Notes: generated by a model not told the origin, from the sequence alone. A stretch of 64,000 nucleotides of DNA from Photorhabdus caribbeanensis (GCF_018448885.1 NZ_RCWB01000007.1:62001-126000), one strand, 5' to 3'; numbered from the stretch's first letter, positions 1 through 9,701 are shown. Translations and numbers: made by a program.

Positions 1-416
1 AAGGGGGCGGCGAACCTGTTACCGCTCTGCTGGGTAATCATATTCAGGCGGTTTCCGGTGATCTGAGCGAGATGGTGCCTTACCTGAATGGAGACAAAAT
101 CCGGGTCTTAGCTGTTTATGCAGATAAACGACTAGATGGTGATCTAGCCAATATTCCTACTGCTAAAGAGCAAGGTTATGACCTGGTGTGGCCGATTATC
201 CGCGGATTTTACATGGGCCCAAAAGTTTCTGATGAAGAGTACCAATGGTGGGTTGATACTTTTAATAAACTACAACAAACGGATGCTTTTAAAAAACAAC
301 GTGATATCCGTGGGTTGTTCGAATTCAACATGACCGGCAAAGAGTTGGACAACTATGTGAAAAAACAGGTTGAACAATATCGTGAACAAGCCAAAGCTTT
401 TGGTTTAGCCAAATAA
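1..416 (+). CDS. tctC: Tripartite tricarboxylate transporter substrate-binding protein, C-terminal part (TctC/Bug family)
   Basis: Only the last 138 codons are present; the reading frame is open from base 3 and the start lies left of the window. The visible part starts with GGGEPVTALLGNHIQAV and contains the later lobe of a Bug/TctC periplasmic solute-binding protein (pattern of a short GDLSEMVPYL segment followed by a lobe that closes over the ligand). It would capture a carboxylate such as citrate or another tricarboxylate in the periplasm and deliver it to the TctAB membrane pair. The next two genes are exactly tctB and tctA, 13 and 10 bases apart, so this is the first visible gene of a tctCBA operon. 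The ligand cannot be told from this fragment. Confidence 0.85.
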   Translation, partial: GGGEPVTALLGNHIQAVSGDLSEMVPYLNGDKIRVLAVYADKRLDGDLANIPTAKEQGYDLVWPIIRGFYMGPKVSDEEYQWWVDTFNKLQQTDAFKKQRDIRGLFEFNMTGKELDNYVKKQVEQYREQAKAFGLAK

Positions 417-429
417 CAGAGTCGTCATT

Positions 430-861
430 ATGAGCGATCGTATCTTTGCTACTATCTGGCTAGTGCTCTGTGCCATTGGGATGGTTATTGGTTGGGGCAT
501 TCAGAGCGAATACACTTATGAACCTTTGGGGCCCAGACCTTTCCCAATGATCATTCTGTCTCTGATGGCGCTCTGTGCCTTACTACTGCTTTTCAAAAAA
601 CCAGAACAGAACACTTGGCCTAGCGCCCCCGTTATCCGTCGCCTAATGTTGTTGATTATCTCTTTGGTTATCTATGGCTGGGCATTTGAGTGGCTGGGGT
701 TCCCTCTCGCTACAGCGCTGCTGACATTCAGTGTCGCACTGTTGTTTAACGCAACACTGCTTGCCGCAATTATTTCCGGGGTGTTCCTTGGCGTCACGCT
801 CTATTTCGCCTTTGACCGCTTACTTGACGTAACTCTGCCTCTCGGTAGCTGGCTCAACTGA
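430..861 (+). CDS. tctB: Tripartite tricarboxylate transporter small membrane subunit TctB
   Basis: 143-residue hydrophobic protein with about four predicted membrane segments (near residues 7-24, 39-55, 68-86 and 98-128), the usual size and layout of TctB. It is the small integral membrane subunit that works with the 12-helix TctA channel to move a carboxylate in using an ion gradient, after delivery by TctC. The residues GPRPFPMII after the first helix are typical of the family. It starts 13 bases after tctC and ends 10 bases before tctA, so the three are one transcription unit. No strong ribosome site precedes the ATG, which fits translational coupling. Confidence 0.88.
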   Translation: MSDRIFATIWLVLCAIGMVIGWGIQSEYTYEPLGPRPFPMIILSLMALCALLLLFKKPEQNTWPSAPVIRRLMLLIISLVIYGWAFEWLGFPLATALLTFSVALLFNATLLAAIISGVFLGVTLYFAFDRLLDVTLPLGSWLN

Positions 862-871
862 CGGAGAACTT

Positions 872-2392
872 ATGGAAACGTGGATGTATCTTAGCCAAGG
901 TTTTGCAGTTGCAATGGTGCCGCAAAACCTGATTATTGCTTTAATTGGCTGTTTTGTCGGTACGATTGTTGGATTGCTGCCGGGGCTTGGGCCGATTAAT
1001 GGTGTTGCGATTCTGTTGCCACTGGCTTTCGCTTTAAAGCTACCTGCTGAATCTGCCCTGATTTTACTGGCAACCGTTTATATCGGCTGTGAATATGGTG
1101 GGCGTATATCATCGATTCTGCTGAATGTTCCTGGTGATGCCGCTGCCATTATGACCACACTAGATGGTTATCCGATGGCCAAACAGGGTCGTGCGGGTGT
1201 GGCGCTGTCTATTTCCGCAGTGAGTTCTTTCTGTGGTTCTTTGCTGGCAATTTTCGGCATCATTTTATTTGCTCCATTACTGGCGCGGTGGTCACTAGCT
1301 TTCGGCCCTGCTGAATATTTTGCACTTATGGTTTTTGCTATTGCTTGTCTGGGTAGCATGATGAGCCAGAATCCGCTGAAATCACTATTAGCAGCATTAA
1401 TAGGATTGGGTCTGGCAACTGTCGGAGTAGACGCCAACACCGGGGTTTATCGTTTTACTTTCGATAGTGTTCATCTGTCAGATGGTATACAGTTTATTGT
1501 TGTGGTAATAGGTCTGTTTTCTGTCAGCGAAATTCTGCTGATGTTAGAAAACGCCTCAACCGGCAAAACCATTATCCGCAAAACAGGCCGCCTGCTGTTC
1601 AATCGCAAGGAAGCGGCTGAATGCGCCATACCAACGCTTAGATCATCTTTTATCGGTTTCTTTGTCGGTATTTTGCCCGGCGCAGGAGCGACAATTGCCA
1701 GCGCAATTACCTATATGACTGAGAAAAAGCTCAGTGGGAATAGCGACTCATTTGGTAAAGGTGATATTCGCGGCGTGGCAGCCCCAGAAGCAGCTAATAA
1801 TGCCTCGGCCTGCGGCTCCTTTATTCCAATGCTAACATTAGGAGTGCCAGGCTCAGGCACCACTGCCGTCATGATGGGAGCATTAACGCTCTATAATATT
1901 ACGCCTGGGCCGGGAATGTTCACTGAGCAGCCGGATATTGTCTGGGGGTTAATTGCGGCTTTATTAATTGCTAATATTATTCTGCTGATTATGAATATCC
2001 CAATGATAGGTCTGTTTACACGGATGCTGACTATTCCACTTTGGTTGCTTGTCCCAGCTATTGCTACTGTTTCAGCGGTTGGTGTATATGCCATACATAG
2101 CACAACGTTTGATCTTCTATTGATGGTAGGGTTGGGTGTTTTCGGCTATATTCTGAGGAAAATGAATTTCCCGATGTCGCCATTAATCCTCGGTTTCGTA
2201 TTAGGAGAAATGCTGGAACAAAATTTACGTCGCGCGCTTTCTATTAGTAACGGAGAATTTAGTATTCTGTGGAATAGTGCAATTGCTCAGAGTTTATTGA
2301 TCCTGGCAGTGCTGGTTTTGATTATTCCACCCATATTACGAATTGTCCGTAAGCGCCGCATTCAGCAAGCGGCTACCGAAAATAAAGCATAA
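872..2392 (+). CDS. tctA: Tripartite tricarboxylate transporter large permease TctA
   Basis: 506-residue polytopic membrane protein with about 11-12 hydrophobic segments. The two conserved glycine/proline loops of TctA are visible: [17 protein letters not shown] near residues 34-50 and [13 protein letters not shown] near residue 265, followed by PEAANNAS. This is the translocation subunit of the secondary tripartite tricarboxylate transporter, in the inner membrane. The ATG is preceded by GGAG at good spacing. A strong stem-loop follows the stop codon at once, so it ends the operon. Length is normal for the family. The substrate is unproven; citrate, tartrate and related acids are all possible. 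Confidence 0.93.
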   Translation: METWMYLSQGFAVAMVPQNLIIALIGCFVGTIVGLLPGLGPINGVAILLPLAFALKLPAESALILLATVYIGCEYGGRISSILLNVPGDAAAIMTTLDGYPMAKQGRAGVALSISAVSSFCGSLLAIFGIILFAPLLARWSLAFGPAEYFALMVFAIACLGSMMSQNPLKSLLAALIGLGLATVGVDANTGVYRFTFDSVHLSDGIQFIVVVIGLFSVSEILLMLENASTGKTIIRKTGRLLFNRKEAAECAIPTLRSSFIGFFVGILPGAGATIASAITYMTEKKLSGNSDSFGKGDIRGVAAPEAANNASACGSFIPMLTLGVPGSGTTAVMMGALTLYNITPGPGMFTEQPDIVWGLIAALLIANIILLIMNIPMIGLFTRMLTIPLWLLVPAIATVSAVGVYAIHSTTFDLLLMVGLGVFGYILRKMNFPMSPLILGFVLGEMLEQNLRRALSISNGEFSILWNSAIAQSLLILAVLVLIIPPILRIVRKRRIQQAATENKA

Positions 2393-2402
2393 TAAGAAAA
2401 AC

Positions 2403-2450
2403 CCCATAATATTACAAAATTATAATTATCATAAAAATATTATGGGCTTT
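2403..2450 (+). terminator. Rho-independent terminator of the tct operon
   Basis: An 11-bp perfect inverted repeat (CCCATAATATT with AATATTATGGG) separated by a 22-base loop is followed by CTTTTCT, beginning 11 bases after the tctA stop. Confidence 0.75.
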
Positions 2451-2766
2451 TCTATCGCAACAACAATATATTTCCGTATTCACATTATATTTCATACAAA
2501 ATCGAAACTCAGCAAAACAGGGTTAAAATTCACTCTATATAAACGAATAACGAAACACGCCAATTTGTTGCAACATTCATAGCAAGAATCATCTTTCGAT
2601 AAAATGCCGACTTTACCAAATCGGCAATTCAACATTCCCGACGACTGTTAAATAGCTATTAAATGATATTGCTGATATTGCGTGCTCAATATTATTATAT
2701 ATTGGCCTTTTTTGTTGAAACAGACAAGATACGAATAGCACGTAAAAATAGGGCTATACAATGGAA

Positions 2767-2792
2767 AGGTGACTCGCTATACGCAGTCACCT
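2767..2792 (-). terminator. Probable fabB terminator stem-loop
   Basis: AGGTGACT and AGTCACCT form a perfect 8-bp stem around a 10-base loop, 56 bases beyond the fabB stop. On the minus strand only a short pyrimidine stretch (CCTTTCC) follows, so the termination role is moderately supported. Confidence 0.5.
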
Positions 2793-2847
2793 AAGATGTA
2801 TCAAATAATGACCATTTTTGGTCCAAAATAATCTGTGATGGGAGGAA

Positions 2848-4062
2848 TCAACCTAAATATTTGCTCATCACCAAAGAAGCATTAGTTCCGCCAAAACCAA
2901 AACTATTGGACATCACCGTATTCAATTTTTGCTCAGTAGGTTTAGTGATGATATTCATGCCTGCCGCTTTATCATCAAGATCTTCAATGTTAATACTCGG
3001 TGCAATAAAGCCATGCTCTAACATCAATAGGCTATAAATCGCTTCGTGTACACCAGCAGCGCCCAGTGAATGACCAGTCATCGCTTTTGTTGCAGAAATT
3101 GCCGGTGTTGTATCACCAAAGACTCCCCTGATCGCTTCCAACTCTTTCAAATCACCCGCAGGAGTAGAAGTACCATGCGTATTCACATAATCAATGGAAC
3201 CTTTCACACCTTGCAGCGCCATATTCATACAACGAACCGCACCTTCACCAGATGGAACAACCATATCCGCGCCATCGGATGTTGCACCATAACCAACAAT
3301 TTCAGCGTATATGTGTGCGCCGCGTGCCAGTGCATGCTCTAATTCTTCCACAACAACAATACCGCCGCCGCCAGCAATAACAAAACCATCACGGTTTTTA
3401 TCATAAGTACGGGATGCTTTTTCTGGCATTTCGTTGTATTTGGTTGAAAGTGCGCCCATTGCATCAAATTCACAGCTCATTTCCCAACACAGCTCTTCAC
3501 CACCACCGGCAAAAACAATATCCTGTTTTCCTAACTGAATAAGTTCAGCCGCATGACCAATACAATGAGCAGAAGTAGAACAAGCAGAACTGATAGAATA
3601 ATTTACCCCTTTGATTTTAAAAGGAGTTGCAAGGCAAGCAGACACACCGGAAGCCATTGCGCGAGTTACCATATAAGGCCCCACACCACGCAAACCACGA
3701 GCACGCATACCATCAGCACTCGCAACCTGGTTATATGGTGAGCCACCACCAGAACCCACCACCAATCCGCTACGAATATTGGAAACCTGATCATCAGTCA
3801 GGCCAGAATCTTTAATTGCCTCATCCATCGCCAGATAAGCATAAACAGAGGCATCGCTCATGAAACGCTGAATTTTTCGGTCTATTAATCCGGTGGTATC
3901 CAGTTTTACATTCCCCCAGACATGGCTTCTCATTCCTATCTCTTTGAATTTTTCAGAAAAAGTTATCCCGGAGCGGCCTTCTTTCAAAGATGCCAGTACT
4001 TCTTTCTGATTATTACCAATGCTGGAAACAATACCCAAGCCAGTGATCACTACACGCTTCAT
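2848..4062 (-). CDS. fabB: 3-oxoacyl-[acyl-carrier-protein] synthase I (FabB)
   Basis: 404-residue beta-ketoacyl-ACP synthase I, the condensing enzyme that elongates acyl-ACP with malonyl-ACP and is needed for unsaturated fatty acids. The Cys-His-His set is visible: [10 protein letters not shown] with the nucleophilic Cys, [11 protein letters not shown] and TGHSLGAAG. Sequence and length match E. coli FabB (406 aa) almost throughout. The start was placed at [10 protein letters not shown] because GAGG sits 7 bases upstream; an in-frame ATG four codons earlier overlaps that ribosome site. A perfect FabR-type palindrome and a FadR-like site lie about 60-95 bases upstream, as in E. coli, so regulation by unsaturated/saturated acyl balance is expected. 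In E. coli mnmC is the direct neighbour; here accessory genes intervene. Confidence 0.97.
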   Translation of the reverse strand: MKRVVITGLGIVSSIGNNQKEVLASLKEGRSGITFSEKFKEIGMRSHVWGNVKLDTTGLIDRKIQRFMSDASVYAYLAMDEAIKDSGLTDDQVSNIRSGLVVGSGGGSPYNQVASADGMRARGLRGVGPYMVTRAMASGVSACLATPFKIKGVNYSISSACSTSAHCIGHAAELIQLGKQDIVFAGGGEELCWEMSCEFDAMGALSTKYNEMPEKASRTYDKNRDGFVIAGGGGIVVVEELEHALARGAHIYAEIVGYGATSDGADMVVPSGEGAVRCMNMALQGVKGSIDYVNTHGTSTPAGDLKELEAIRGVFGDTTPAISATKAMTGHSLGAAGVHEAIYSLLMLEHGFIAPSINIEDLDDKAAGMNIITKPTEQKLNTVMSNSFGFGGTNASLVMSKYLG

Positions 4063-4121
4063 TAAATACCTCATTAAATGTGTTTATCCGCGGGATTTCT
4101 ATCTATGCTATGTAGCACTTT

Positions 4122-4139
4122 AGCGTACACTTGTACGCT
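4122..4139 (-). promoter_or_regulatory. FabR operator upstream of fabB
   Basis: A perfect palindrome, AGCGTACA-CT-TGTACGCT, 60 bases upstream of the fabB start. It matches the known FabR operator of fabA and fabB in Enterobacterales. FabR represses both genes according to the unsaturated/saturated acyl pool. Confidence 0.85.
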
Positions 4140-4140
4140 G

Positions 4141-4157
4141 AACAAGTCCGATCAGGA
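4141..4157 (-). promoter_or_regulatory. FadR-like activator site upstream of fabB
   Basis: The sequence AACAAGTCCGATCAGGA lies directly beside the FabR palindrome on the promoter-distal side and resembles the FadR consensus (core GTCNGA). In E. coli fabB the FadR activator site occupies the same position next to FabR. The match is imperfect. Confidence 0.5.
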
Positions 4158-4562
4158 TAAAATTACGAAGAAAAATTCATCTTTCTAAAAATCCCAATAT
4201 GTTTTCATGTCAAAATAACCGTTAACTTTCATAGAATACAGTAAAAACCATTCGGATTTTAATAGATAAAAATAAATTTCAGACAGGAATTATTTTGGAA
4301 AAAAACAAAATCATAAAATACTTGTAATTTACATCAAAAATTTAGACCAAGGGTAATAATATCAATACAATATATATGAATTTATCAAGCATTCTAATAA
4401 TGATTAGCAGGCTTATATTTATATATAAGTTGATATACTTGTTATTTTTATTAATTTTATTGCTAATTAGAAACAATTTTAATAACTGATACTAATAAGG
4501 GTGAATAAAATTTTTATGAAATGAATCAATCCCTATGTTATATTACTGACTGCATTACGTAA

Positions 4563-4706
4563 AATATCCAAACTTACAGCAACAAACGTTTTAGAACAGA
4601 AAATTTCCTGACTTTATCAACAGATAAAGCCATTATTCATACAAAAGATGATGGTAATTATGCTATGTCATATGCAAATAGTTGGTTCATTGTAAGACCT
4701 AAGTAA
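4563..4706 (+). pseudogene. Possible decayed coding remnant
   Basis: A 47-codon open frame runs from just after an in-frame TAA to a TAA at 4704, with no usable start near its beginning. Its translation is protein-like rather than low complexity (for example STDKAIIHTKDDGNYAMSYA followed by NSWFIVRP). It could be the 3' end of a lost gene that once preceded the small membrane protein. I do not recognise the family, and chance is a real alternative for a frame of this length. Confidence 0.25.
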
Positions 4707-4737
4707 TTTTACCCAATAATCTTAATGGGGGTTAATA

Positions 4738-5076
4738 ATGAGAGGACTTGGTTATCTTCTACTGAGCGTTGGTATCATATGGATTTTAGTGGCTTTTAAT
4801 ATGGACACAAACACTTTATCACAATATGGCAACAAATTTAACAATATAGAACCAATTGCTTCACAACAAAATCATATCCTAATTGGCGCATTCATTACAC
4901 TTTATGGGCTAATTATGATTATATCCAGTAAGAATCAGAGATTATTAGAGTCTATATACAGAAGTAATATTAAGGAGATTGCCGAGTTCAATTCAAAAGA
5001 TGTATCCATACCTACACCGATGCAAAACTCAGATGACTTAAAACGAGCTAATAAGAAGCGGCCAAGCGTAAAGTGA
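4738..5076 (+). CDS. Small two-helix membrane protein of unknown function
   Basis: 112 residues, not recognised. Two hydrophobic segments are visible (about residues 4-21 and 48-65), so it is probably an inner-membrane hairpin, followed by a hydrophilic, charged tail of about 45 residues ending in KKRPSVK. A GGGGG run sits 8 bases before the ATG, a convincing ribosome site. It stands alone between fabB and an Lrp-type regulator and is followed by two stem-loops, so it is probably its own transcription unit. The surrounding DNA is AT-rich accessory sequence that is absent between fabB and mnmC in E. coli, which suggests acquisition. Confidence 0.6.
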   Translation: MRGLGYLLLSVGIIWILVAFNMDTNTLSQYGNKFNNIEPIASQQNHILIGAFITLYGLIMIISSKNQRLLESIYRSNIKEIAEFNSKDVSIPTPMQNSDDLKRANKKRPSVK

Positions 5077-5395
5077 TAGCAATGATTGATACGATTGCCT
5101 CACATTTAAAAGAGAGGCAATCAAAAGAATTTAAAAGATTATGTGAATTTCATATTCATTTATAAATACAAACCCCGCTTCTTTGGCGGGGAATTATTTC
5201 CTTGAACACTCCACTTTTATTATGAGAAGAGCTTATTCATAATAGAGTATATTATAGTGTGTAAAACTATTTATTATTTAATAGTGAACATATCCCCAGA
5301 GAGAAACGTTCAATATCAAAGCAAATGTCTTCTCAATAATTCCCTTTGCCAAAGTCAATATTTTATTCAGATACACATAGGGAAAGATTGGTAAC
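5077..5395. other. Convergent spacer
   Basis: About 320 bases between the stop of the small membrane protein and the stop of the minus-strand Lrp-type gene. It contains the two stem-loops noted separately; nothing else is visible. Confidence 0.55.
5173..5191. terminator. Stem-loop between the small membrane protein and the Lrp-type gene
   Basis: CCCCGC and GCGGGG form a 6-bp GC stem with a 7-base loop, followed by AATTATTTCC. A second inverted repeat, GATTGCCTC/GAGGCAATC, lies at 5093-5122, nearer the upstream stop. Either may end transcription of the 4738-5076 gene; neither has a long T run. Confidence 0.5.
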
Positions 5396-5860
5396 TCATA
5401 TTGGCAACATATGAGTAAGTTTCGCCGTTTCCATCGGCACTTCCGTCTTAACACTCTGAATACTGTCGATCCGGGTTAGATGTTCAGCATGGAAACGGCG
5501 GTAAGAGTGGAGATCCTCTGTAACAATTCTCAAAAGCGCATCACATTCTCCTGCCATTAAGTGGCATTCCACCACTTCAGGCATTTCTTGGATAGCATCG
5601 GTAAAACGCTGAATTGTCTCTGCATCCTGAGCCTTGAGCCAAATTCGGGCAAACAATGAAAGACTAGCGCCGATCTTCGAACCATCAAGAACAGCAACAT
5701 AGCGCTTGATAACTCCTGCTTCTTCCAATAACCGCACACGCCGCAAGCAAGGCGATGGCGATAAACCAACCTCTTTAGCTAATTCGACATTCTGGAGTCG
5801 GCCATTACGTTGTAAGGCACGAAGAATACGTTTATCAATATTATCTAATTTCATTGGCAT
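5396..5860 (-). CDS. Lrp/AsnC-family transcriptional regulator
   Basis: 154-residue protein with the standard Lrp/AsnC layout. An N-terminal helix-turn-helix (KLDNIDKRILRALQRNGR, then ELAKEVGLSPSPCLRRV, residues about 4-45) is followed by the RAM effector domain (residues about 65-150), which senses amino acids and mediates oligomerisation. It is divergent from a LysE/RhtB exporter with about 200 bases between them. That is the usual arrangement for a local regulator that induces amino-acid export, so it probably controls that gene in response to an amino acid. It is a paralogue of, not the same as, global Lrp. The ATG at 5860 has GGA five bases upstream. Confidence 0.88.
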   Translation of the reverse strand: MPMKLDNIDKRILRALQRNGRLQNVELAKEVGLSPSPCLRRVRLLEEAGVIKRYVAVLDGSKIGASLSLFARIWLKAQDAETIQRFTDAIQEMPEVVECHLMAGECDALLRIVTEDLHSYRRFHAEHLTRIDSIQSVKTEVPMETAKLTHMLPI

Positions 5861-6063
5861 TCGATTCCATTAAAACCAAAAATAAATCACGCAGATTTTA
5901 ATATTAATATAAAAATTGAAAAAACAGACACAAAATATCATAGAAATTAGATTAAAATACCAATAATTATCTTTTGTAGATTGATTGCAGTATCTACCTG
6001 CCCTACTTAATTGCTCTAATCCAGTAATTGGCATGCCTGTTAAATATTTATGGAGGAAAAATC

Positions 6064-6675
6064 ATGCAATTAGAGAACTTGTTAATTTTCGCTGCAACTG
6101 TACTGCCGCTAATCTGTACTCCCGGACCCGATATCATGTTTGTGGCATCTCAAGGTCTGTCAGCAGGAAAAAGTGCCGCCCTACGTGCCAATGCAGGGAT
6201 CATCTCCGGTTATTGTCTACATAGCGTTCTTGGCGCTCTGGGTGTTACAGCTATCGTGGCAACCTCACCAATTCTGTTCGAGGTGATGCGTTGGGTTGGC
6301 GTTGTCTACTTAGCCTATTTAGCGGTTCAGATGTTTCGTTCAGCCATGCATCCCGGCAAAATTATTTTCTCGTCCTCATCAGCCAAGACCTCGCTGACCA
6401 AAGGTTTCCTAACCAGCTTTCTAAACCCCAAAGGATTGCTAATCTACTTTGCTATTCTGCCAAACTTCATCACTGCGGACAGCAACTATACGCTCCAATC
6501 CATTATTCTCTCAGCAATTTTCATCACTACCTGTGCTCTCATTTACGGATTAATCGGTATCATCATAGCTAGCATGGGGGAAAAAGGCTCATTCAGCGAT
6601 CATCGCCGTCGCTGGGTTGAAGGAATTGCCGCAGGGCTTTTATGTTTAGCCGCCGGGCACCTGGCGAAGAGCTGA
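6064..6675 (+). CDS. LysE/RhtB-family amino-acid exporter
   Basis: 203 residues and about six membrane helices, the usual size of the LysE/RhtB superfamily. The signature TPGPDIMFV (residues 19-27) and the later FLNPKGLLIYFAILPNFI are diagnostic. It is an inner-membrane exporter of an amino acid or derivative. The start at 6064 was chosen because GGAGG stands seven bases upstream; a longer frame from 6028 would put that ribosome site inside the gene. The divergent Lrp-type regulator probably controls it. Substrate unknown: Leu, Thr, homoserine lactone and others occur in this family. Confidence 0.9.
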   Translation: MQLENLLIFAATVLPLICTPGPDIMFVASQGLSAGKSAALRANAGIISGYCLHSVLGALGVTAIVATSPILFEVMRWVGVVYLAYLAVQMFRSAMHPGKIIFSSSSAKTSLTKGFLTSFLNPKGLLIYFAILPNFITADSNYTLQSIILSAIFITTCALIYGLIGIIIASMGEKGSFSDHRRRWVEGIAAGLLCLAAGHLAKS

Positions 6676-6843
6676 ACAGAATGATTGTTGATATAATGCC
6701 CAATAATGTCCAGCACTTGTCCAAATACAGGTGCTGGCTGCTGTTCAAATCAGCACTTTTCCACTCTTTTCTTCCGTCAGGTGGTACATCAACCCCAACC
6801 TCGCTAAAATCGCATTATTATCAGTAATATTGCAGGCATTACC

Positions 6844-8886
6844 GTGAAAAATTCTGCTATCTGTAACGCAACCCTAAGTTGGAATGATCAAGGTACTCCA
6901 GTTTCAACACAGTTTGATGACGTTTATTTCTCAAATCAGGATGGGCTGGAAGAAACCCGTTATGTATTTCTTAATGGCAACCACTTTCCCCAACGATTCA
7001 GCACTCATTCCCGTTCTAACTGTGTCATCGCGGAAACCGGCTTCGGTACGGGATTAAATTTTCTGACGCTTTGGCAATCTTTTGATCTATTTCGACAGCA
7101 AAATCCTGATGCGTCATTGAAACGTCTACACTTCATCAGTTTTGAGAAATATCCGCTGAAAACCAATGACTTAAAAGCCGCTCATCAACGCTGGCCTGAA
7201 CTTGGAATTTTTTCACAGCAACTTTGCCAGCAATGGCCTCAACCACTAGCAGGCTGCCATCGGCTGATTATGGCAAATGGCGCTGTCACATTGGATTTAT
7301 GGTTTGGCGATGTCAATGATCTGTTGCCCACAATGGATTCCAGTCTTCACGGTAAAATAGATGCCTGGTTTTTAGACGGCTTTGCTCCTGCCAAAAACCC
7401 GCAAATGTGGAGTGAACGGTTGTTTGCCGCAATGGCGCAATTTGCCCATCCAGAAGGCACCTTTGCAACCTTTACTTCTGCTGGTGTCGTCCGTCGCGGT
7501 TTACAACAGGCTGGTTTTAATGTCAGTAAAATCAAAGGATTCGGGCGAAAAAGAGAAATGCTGACTGGAGTTCTAGCAACTCAGAAATATCAGCCATTAC
7601 CAGCACCTTGGTTTGCCCGGCCGCCAGCAAGCCACACCGATGATATCGCGATTATCGGCGGAGGGATTGCCAGTATTCTTACCGCACTTGCGCTATTGCG
7701 TCGTGGAGCACAGGTGACGCTTTATTGTCAGGATGCAGCCCCGGCACAAGGTGCGTCTGGTAATCGCCAGGGAGCGCTTTATCCGCTACTGAACGGTAGT
7801 AATAACGGACTCGAAAAATTCTTTACCTCTGCATTCACCTTTGCCCGCCGCCAATATGAACAGTTATCAGCGCAGGGAATTGATTTCGACCATCAATGGT
7901 GTGGCGTCAGCCAGCTTGCTTATGATGAAAAAAGTAGCAATAAAATTGAGAAAATGCTGGCAACAGAATGGCCGAATGAACTCGCCATCGATATGAATTG
8001 TCACCAGTTAAGTGAAAAATGTGGGCTGGATATTCATCACCACGGCATTCACTATCCACAGGGCGGATGGCTATGTCCGGCTGAACTCACTAAAGCAGCA
8101 ACAGAGTTGGCACAACAGCAAGGAATGCTCTGTTGCTTCAATCATCAAGTTACTGCGCTTAACCACAACCAATATGGCTGGCAACTGCATCTCATGCATC
8201 AAGGACAATCGTTAAATGCACAGCACAAAACGGTAGTGATTGCCAACGGTCATCATCTACCCCAGTTTGAACAAACCGAGAAACTGCCAGTGACTGCCGT
8301 GCGTGGTCAAGTCAGTCACATCCCAACCACAACTGATCTGAGCCAATTGCAAAATGTGCTTTGCTACGATGGTTATATGACACCGGCTAATCCAGCCAAT
8401 CAACACCACTGTATCGGCGCCAGTTATCAGCGTCATCGGCTTGATAATGAATATTCTGAAACAGAACAGCAGGAAAACCGTGATCGGTTGCTGAAATGTT
8501 TACCTGATGCCGAATGGACAAATCAGGTTGATGTTTCTGCTAAACAATCCCGCCAAGGTATTCGCTGCGTTATTCGCGACCATATGCCAATGGTGGGAAA
8601 TGTGCCGGATCTCAATAAGATAATGACAGATTATCAAGATTTGCCAGAAAAAATCCGCACAGGGAGCCCCATTACAGATGCAGCCTGTTATTCCAATCTG
8701 TTTGTTATCGGGGCATTAGGTTCCCGTGGATTATGCTCAGCGCCACTCAGTGCAGAAATTCTTGCAGGACAGATCTTTGATGAGCCATTACCATTGGATA
8801 ATGAAATACTGGCGGCCCTTCACCCAAACCGTTTCTGGATTAGAAAACTACTGAAAGGACGTAAAGTGAAAATTGAAAAGCCATAA
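6844..8886 (+). CDS. mnmC: Bifunctional tRNA mnm5s2U34 biosynthesis protein MnmC
   Basis: 680-residue two-domain enzyme finishing the wobble uridine modification of tRNAs for Lys, Glu, Gln and others. The N-terminal domain (residues 1 to about 240) is the SAM-dependent methyltransferase with [11 protein letters not shown] and the [12 protein letters not shown] catalytic loop. The C-terminal domain (about 265 onward) is the FAD-dependent oxidoreductase, with [12 protein letters not shown] as dinucleotide motif, that removes the carboxymethyl group. It starts with GTG, and the alignment of its first residues to E. coli MnmC supports that choice. In E. coli it sits back-to-back with fabB; here about 2.8 kb of accessory DNA separates them. 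Confidence 0.96.
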   Translation: MKNSAICNATLSWNDQGTPVSTQFDDVYFSNQDGLEETRYVFLNGNHFPQRFSTHSRSNCVIAETGFGTGLNFLTLWQSFDLFRQQNPDASLKRLHFISFEKYPLKTNDLKAAHQRWPELGIFSQQLCQQWPQPLAGCHRLIMANGAVTLDLWFGDVNDLLPTMDSSLHGKIDAWFLDGFAPAKNPQMWSERLFAAMAQFAHPEGTFATFTSAGVVRRGLQQAGFNVSKIKGFGRKREMLTGVLATQKYQPLPAPWFARPPASHTDDIAIIGGGIASILTALALLRRGAQVTLYCQDAAPAQGASGNRQGALYPLLNGSNNGLEKFFTSAFTFARRQYEQLSAQGIDFDHQWCGVSQLAYDEKSSNKIEKMLATEWPNELAIDMNCHQLSEKCGLDIHHHGIHYPQGGWLCPAELTKAATELAQQQGMLCCFNHQVTALNHNQYGWQLHLMHQGQSLNAQHKTVVIANGHHLPQFEQTEKLPVTAVRGQVSHIPTTTDLSQLQNVLCYDGYMTPANPANQHHCIGASYQRHRLDNEYSETEQQENRDRLLKCLPDAEWTNQVDVSAKQSRQGIRCVIRDHMPMVGNVPDLNKIMTDYQDLPEKIRTGSPITDAACYSNLFVIGALGSRGLCSAPLSAEILAGQIFDEPLPLDNEILAALHPNRFWIRKLLKGRKVKIEKP

Positions 8887-8893
8887 GGAACTG

Positions 8894-8909
8894 CACTGCC
8901 TAAGCAGTG
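8894..8909 (+). terminator. Short stem-loop after mnmC
   Basis: CACTGC-CTAA-GCAGTG, a perfect 6-bp stem eight bases after the mnmC stop. No T run follows, so a terminator role is uncertain. Confidence 0.35.
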
Positions 8910-8991
8910 AAATGCTTATGTAACTTTTGGGAGACAGCTTAATACTATTGCTGATATCACATAATAAAATCTGACAAGTGGAGGAGACAAA

Positions 8992-9279
8992 ATGGTTGCT
9001 CAAACATCAATACTGCACGTTCGTGTAGACGATAAACTCAAGGCCGATGCTATGGAAAAGCTCTCAAATTTAGGCTTAACCATATCGGATGCGGTACACA
9101 TTCTACCCACCTATATCGTCAAAGATGGTGTGTTACCTGCTGACTCAGAAGCTTACGACGCCTGGTTTCACGCTTAAGTGCAAGAAGCGCTCGACGATAC
9201 GCGCCAACCTCTCCCACATCAGCAAATAATGGATGAAGCTCAAGAATTAATTGAAAGGAAACTTCGTGCTTGCTCTTGA
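8992..9279 (+). pseudogene. DinJ/RelB-type antitoxin interrupted by an in-frame stop
   Basis: The first 61 codons encode a RelB/DinJ antitoxin N-terminus: VRVDDKLKADAMEKLSNLGL, then TISDAV, the ribbon-helix-helix DNA-binding part. After AYDAWFHA a TAA at 9175-9177 stops the frame. The same frame continues for another 33 codons (VQEALDDTRQPLPHQQIMDE and on) with the sequence expected of the antitoxin tail that binds the toxin, ending at a TGA at 9277. One base change (AAA Lys to TAA) would explain the break. GGAGGAG precedes the ATG. No intact toxin gene follows: an overlapping frame at 9266-9298 reads VLALEWWKKE then stop, which looks like the first residues of a RelE/ParE toxin cut short. 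The truncated protein may still bind DNA. Confidence 0.75.
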
Positions 9280-9332
9280 ATGGTGGAAAAAGGAATAAAA
9301 ATCGCCATTAAGTCTCCGTTTCTGATGCACTG

Positions 9333-9380
9333 CCCCCAAGAAACTCATATGGTTTCGTGGGGGTGTAGCTCGTTTTTTCT
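9333..9380. terminator. Terminator between antitoxin remnant and yfcL
   Basis: CCCCCAAGAAAC pairs with GGTTTCGTGGGGG around a short loop, followed a few bases on by a TTTTTT run. It lies between convergent genes and probably terminates the plus-strand antitoxin transcript. Confidence 0.6.
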
Positions 9381-9401
9381 ATTCTATTGCTTTAATTCAA
9401 C

Positions 9402-9683
9402 TTATTGAGTTTTAGCATTATCCAGCAGGCGCTGCCAAGTATTAAGAACAAGAACCTGATCCGGCGGCGCCAGTTCTCCCGCTTTAATTGCAGTTTGGAT
9501 ACTTTCTTCAACACGGTCATGAAGCTGTTCAGCCGTATGAGCGCCTTCCTGCTCCAATTCTGCTACCGCTAAAGTGAGATGCCCGCGGAGATAACCACCA
9601 GCAAACAATTCATCATCACTGGCGTGATCTACCATGTCATCAATTTGCGCTAAAATACGCGTTTCAAACTCAGCGAGCATCAT
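9402..9683 (-). CDS. yfcL: YfcL family protein
   Basis: 93 residues, nearly collinear with E. coli YfcL (92 aa), with the conserved stretch [20 protein letters not shown]. Function is unknown; the protein is acidic, soluble and probably helical. It is the last gene of the prmB-aroC-yfcA-epmC-yfcL minus-strand run, 18 bases after epmC, as in E. coli. Confidence 0.93.
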   Translation of the reverse strand: MMLAEFETRILAQIDDMVDHASDDELFAGGYLRGHLTLAVAELEQEGAHTAEQLHDRVEESIQTAIKAGELAPPDQVLVLNTWQRLLDNAKTQ

Positions 9684-9701
9684 TTTTCCTCAAATTCAGT
9701 T

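Larger units (their letters stand above)
2393..2847. other. Intergenic region between convergent tctA and fabB
   Basis: Convergent spacer of 455 bases. It holds the tct terminator on the left and a stem-loop that probably ends fabB on the right (2767-2792). The AT-rich middle has one 79-codon plus-strand frame that overlaps the end of tctA and the terminator and shows no protein-like composition; I see no gene here. Confidence 0.6.
4063..4737. other. AT-rich spacer upstream of fabB
   Basis: 675 bases, very AT-rich. The left end holds the fabB promoter with FabR and FadR-like sites. The middle shows no gene. The right part (4563-4706) has a short start-less open frame described separately as a possible gene remnant. 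Confidence 0.6.

Noticed and set aside
2343-2582. 79-codon plus-strand frame overlapping the end of tctA
   Set aside because: It overlaps the tct terminator and tctA coding sequence and has no protein-like pattern.
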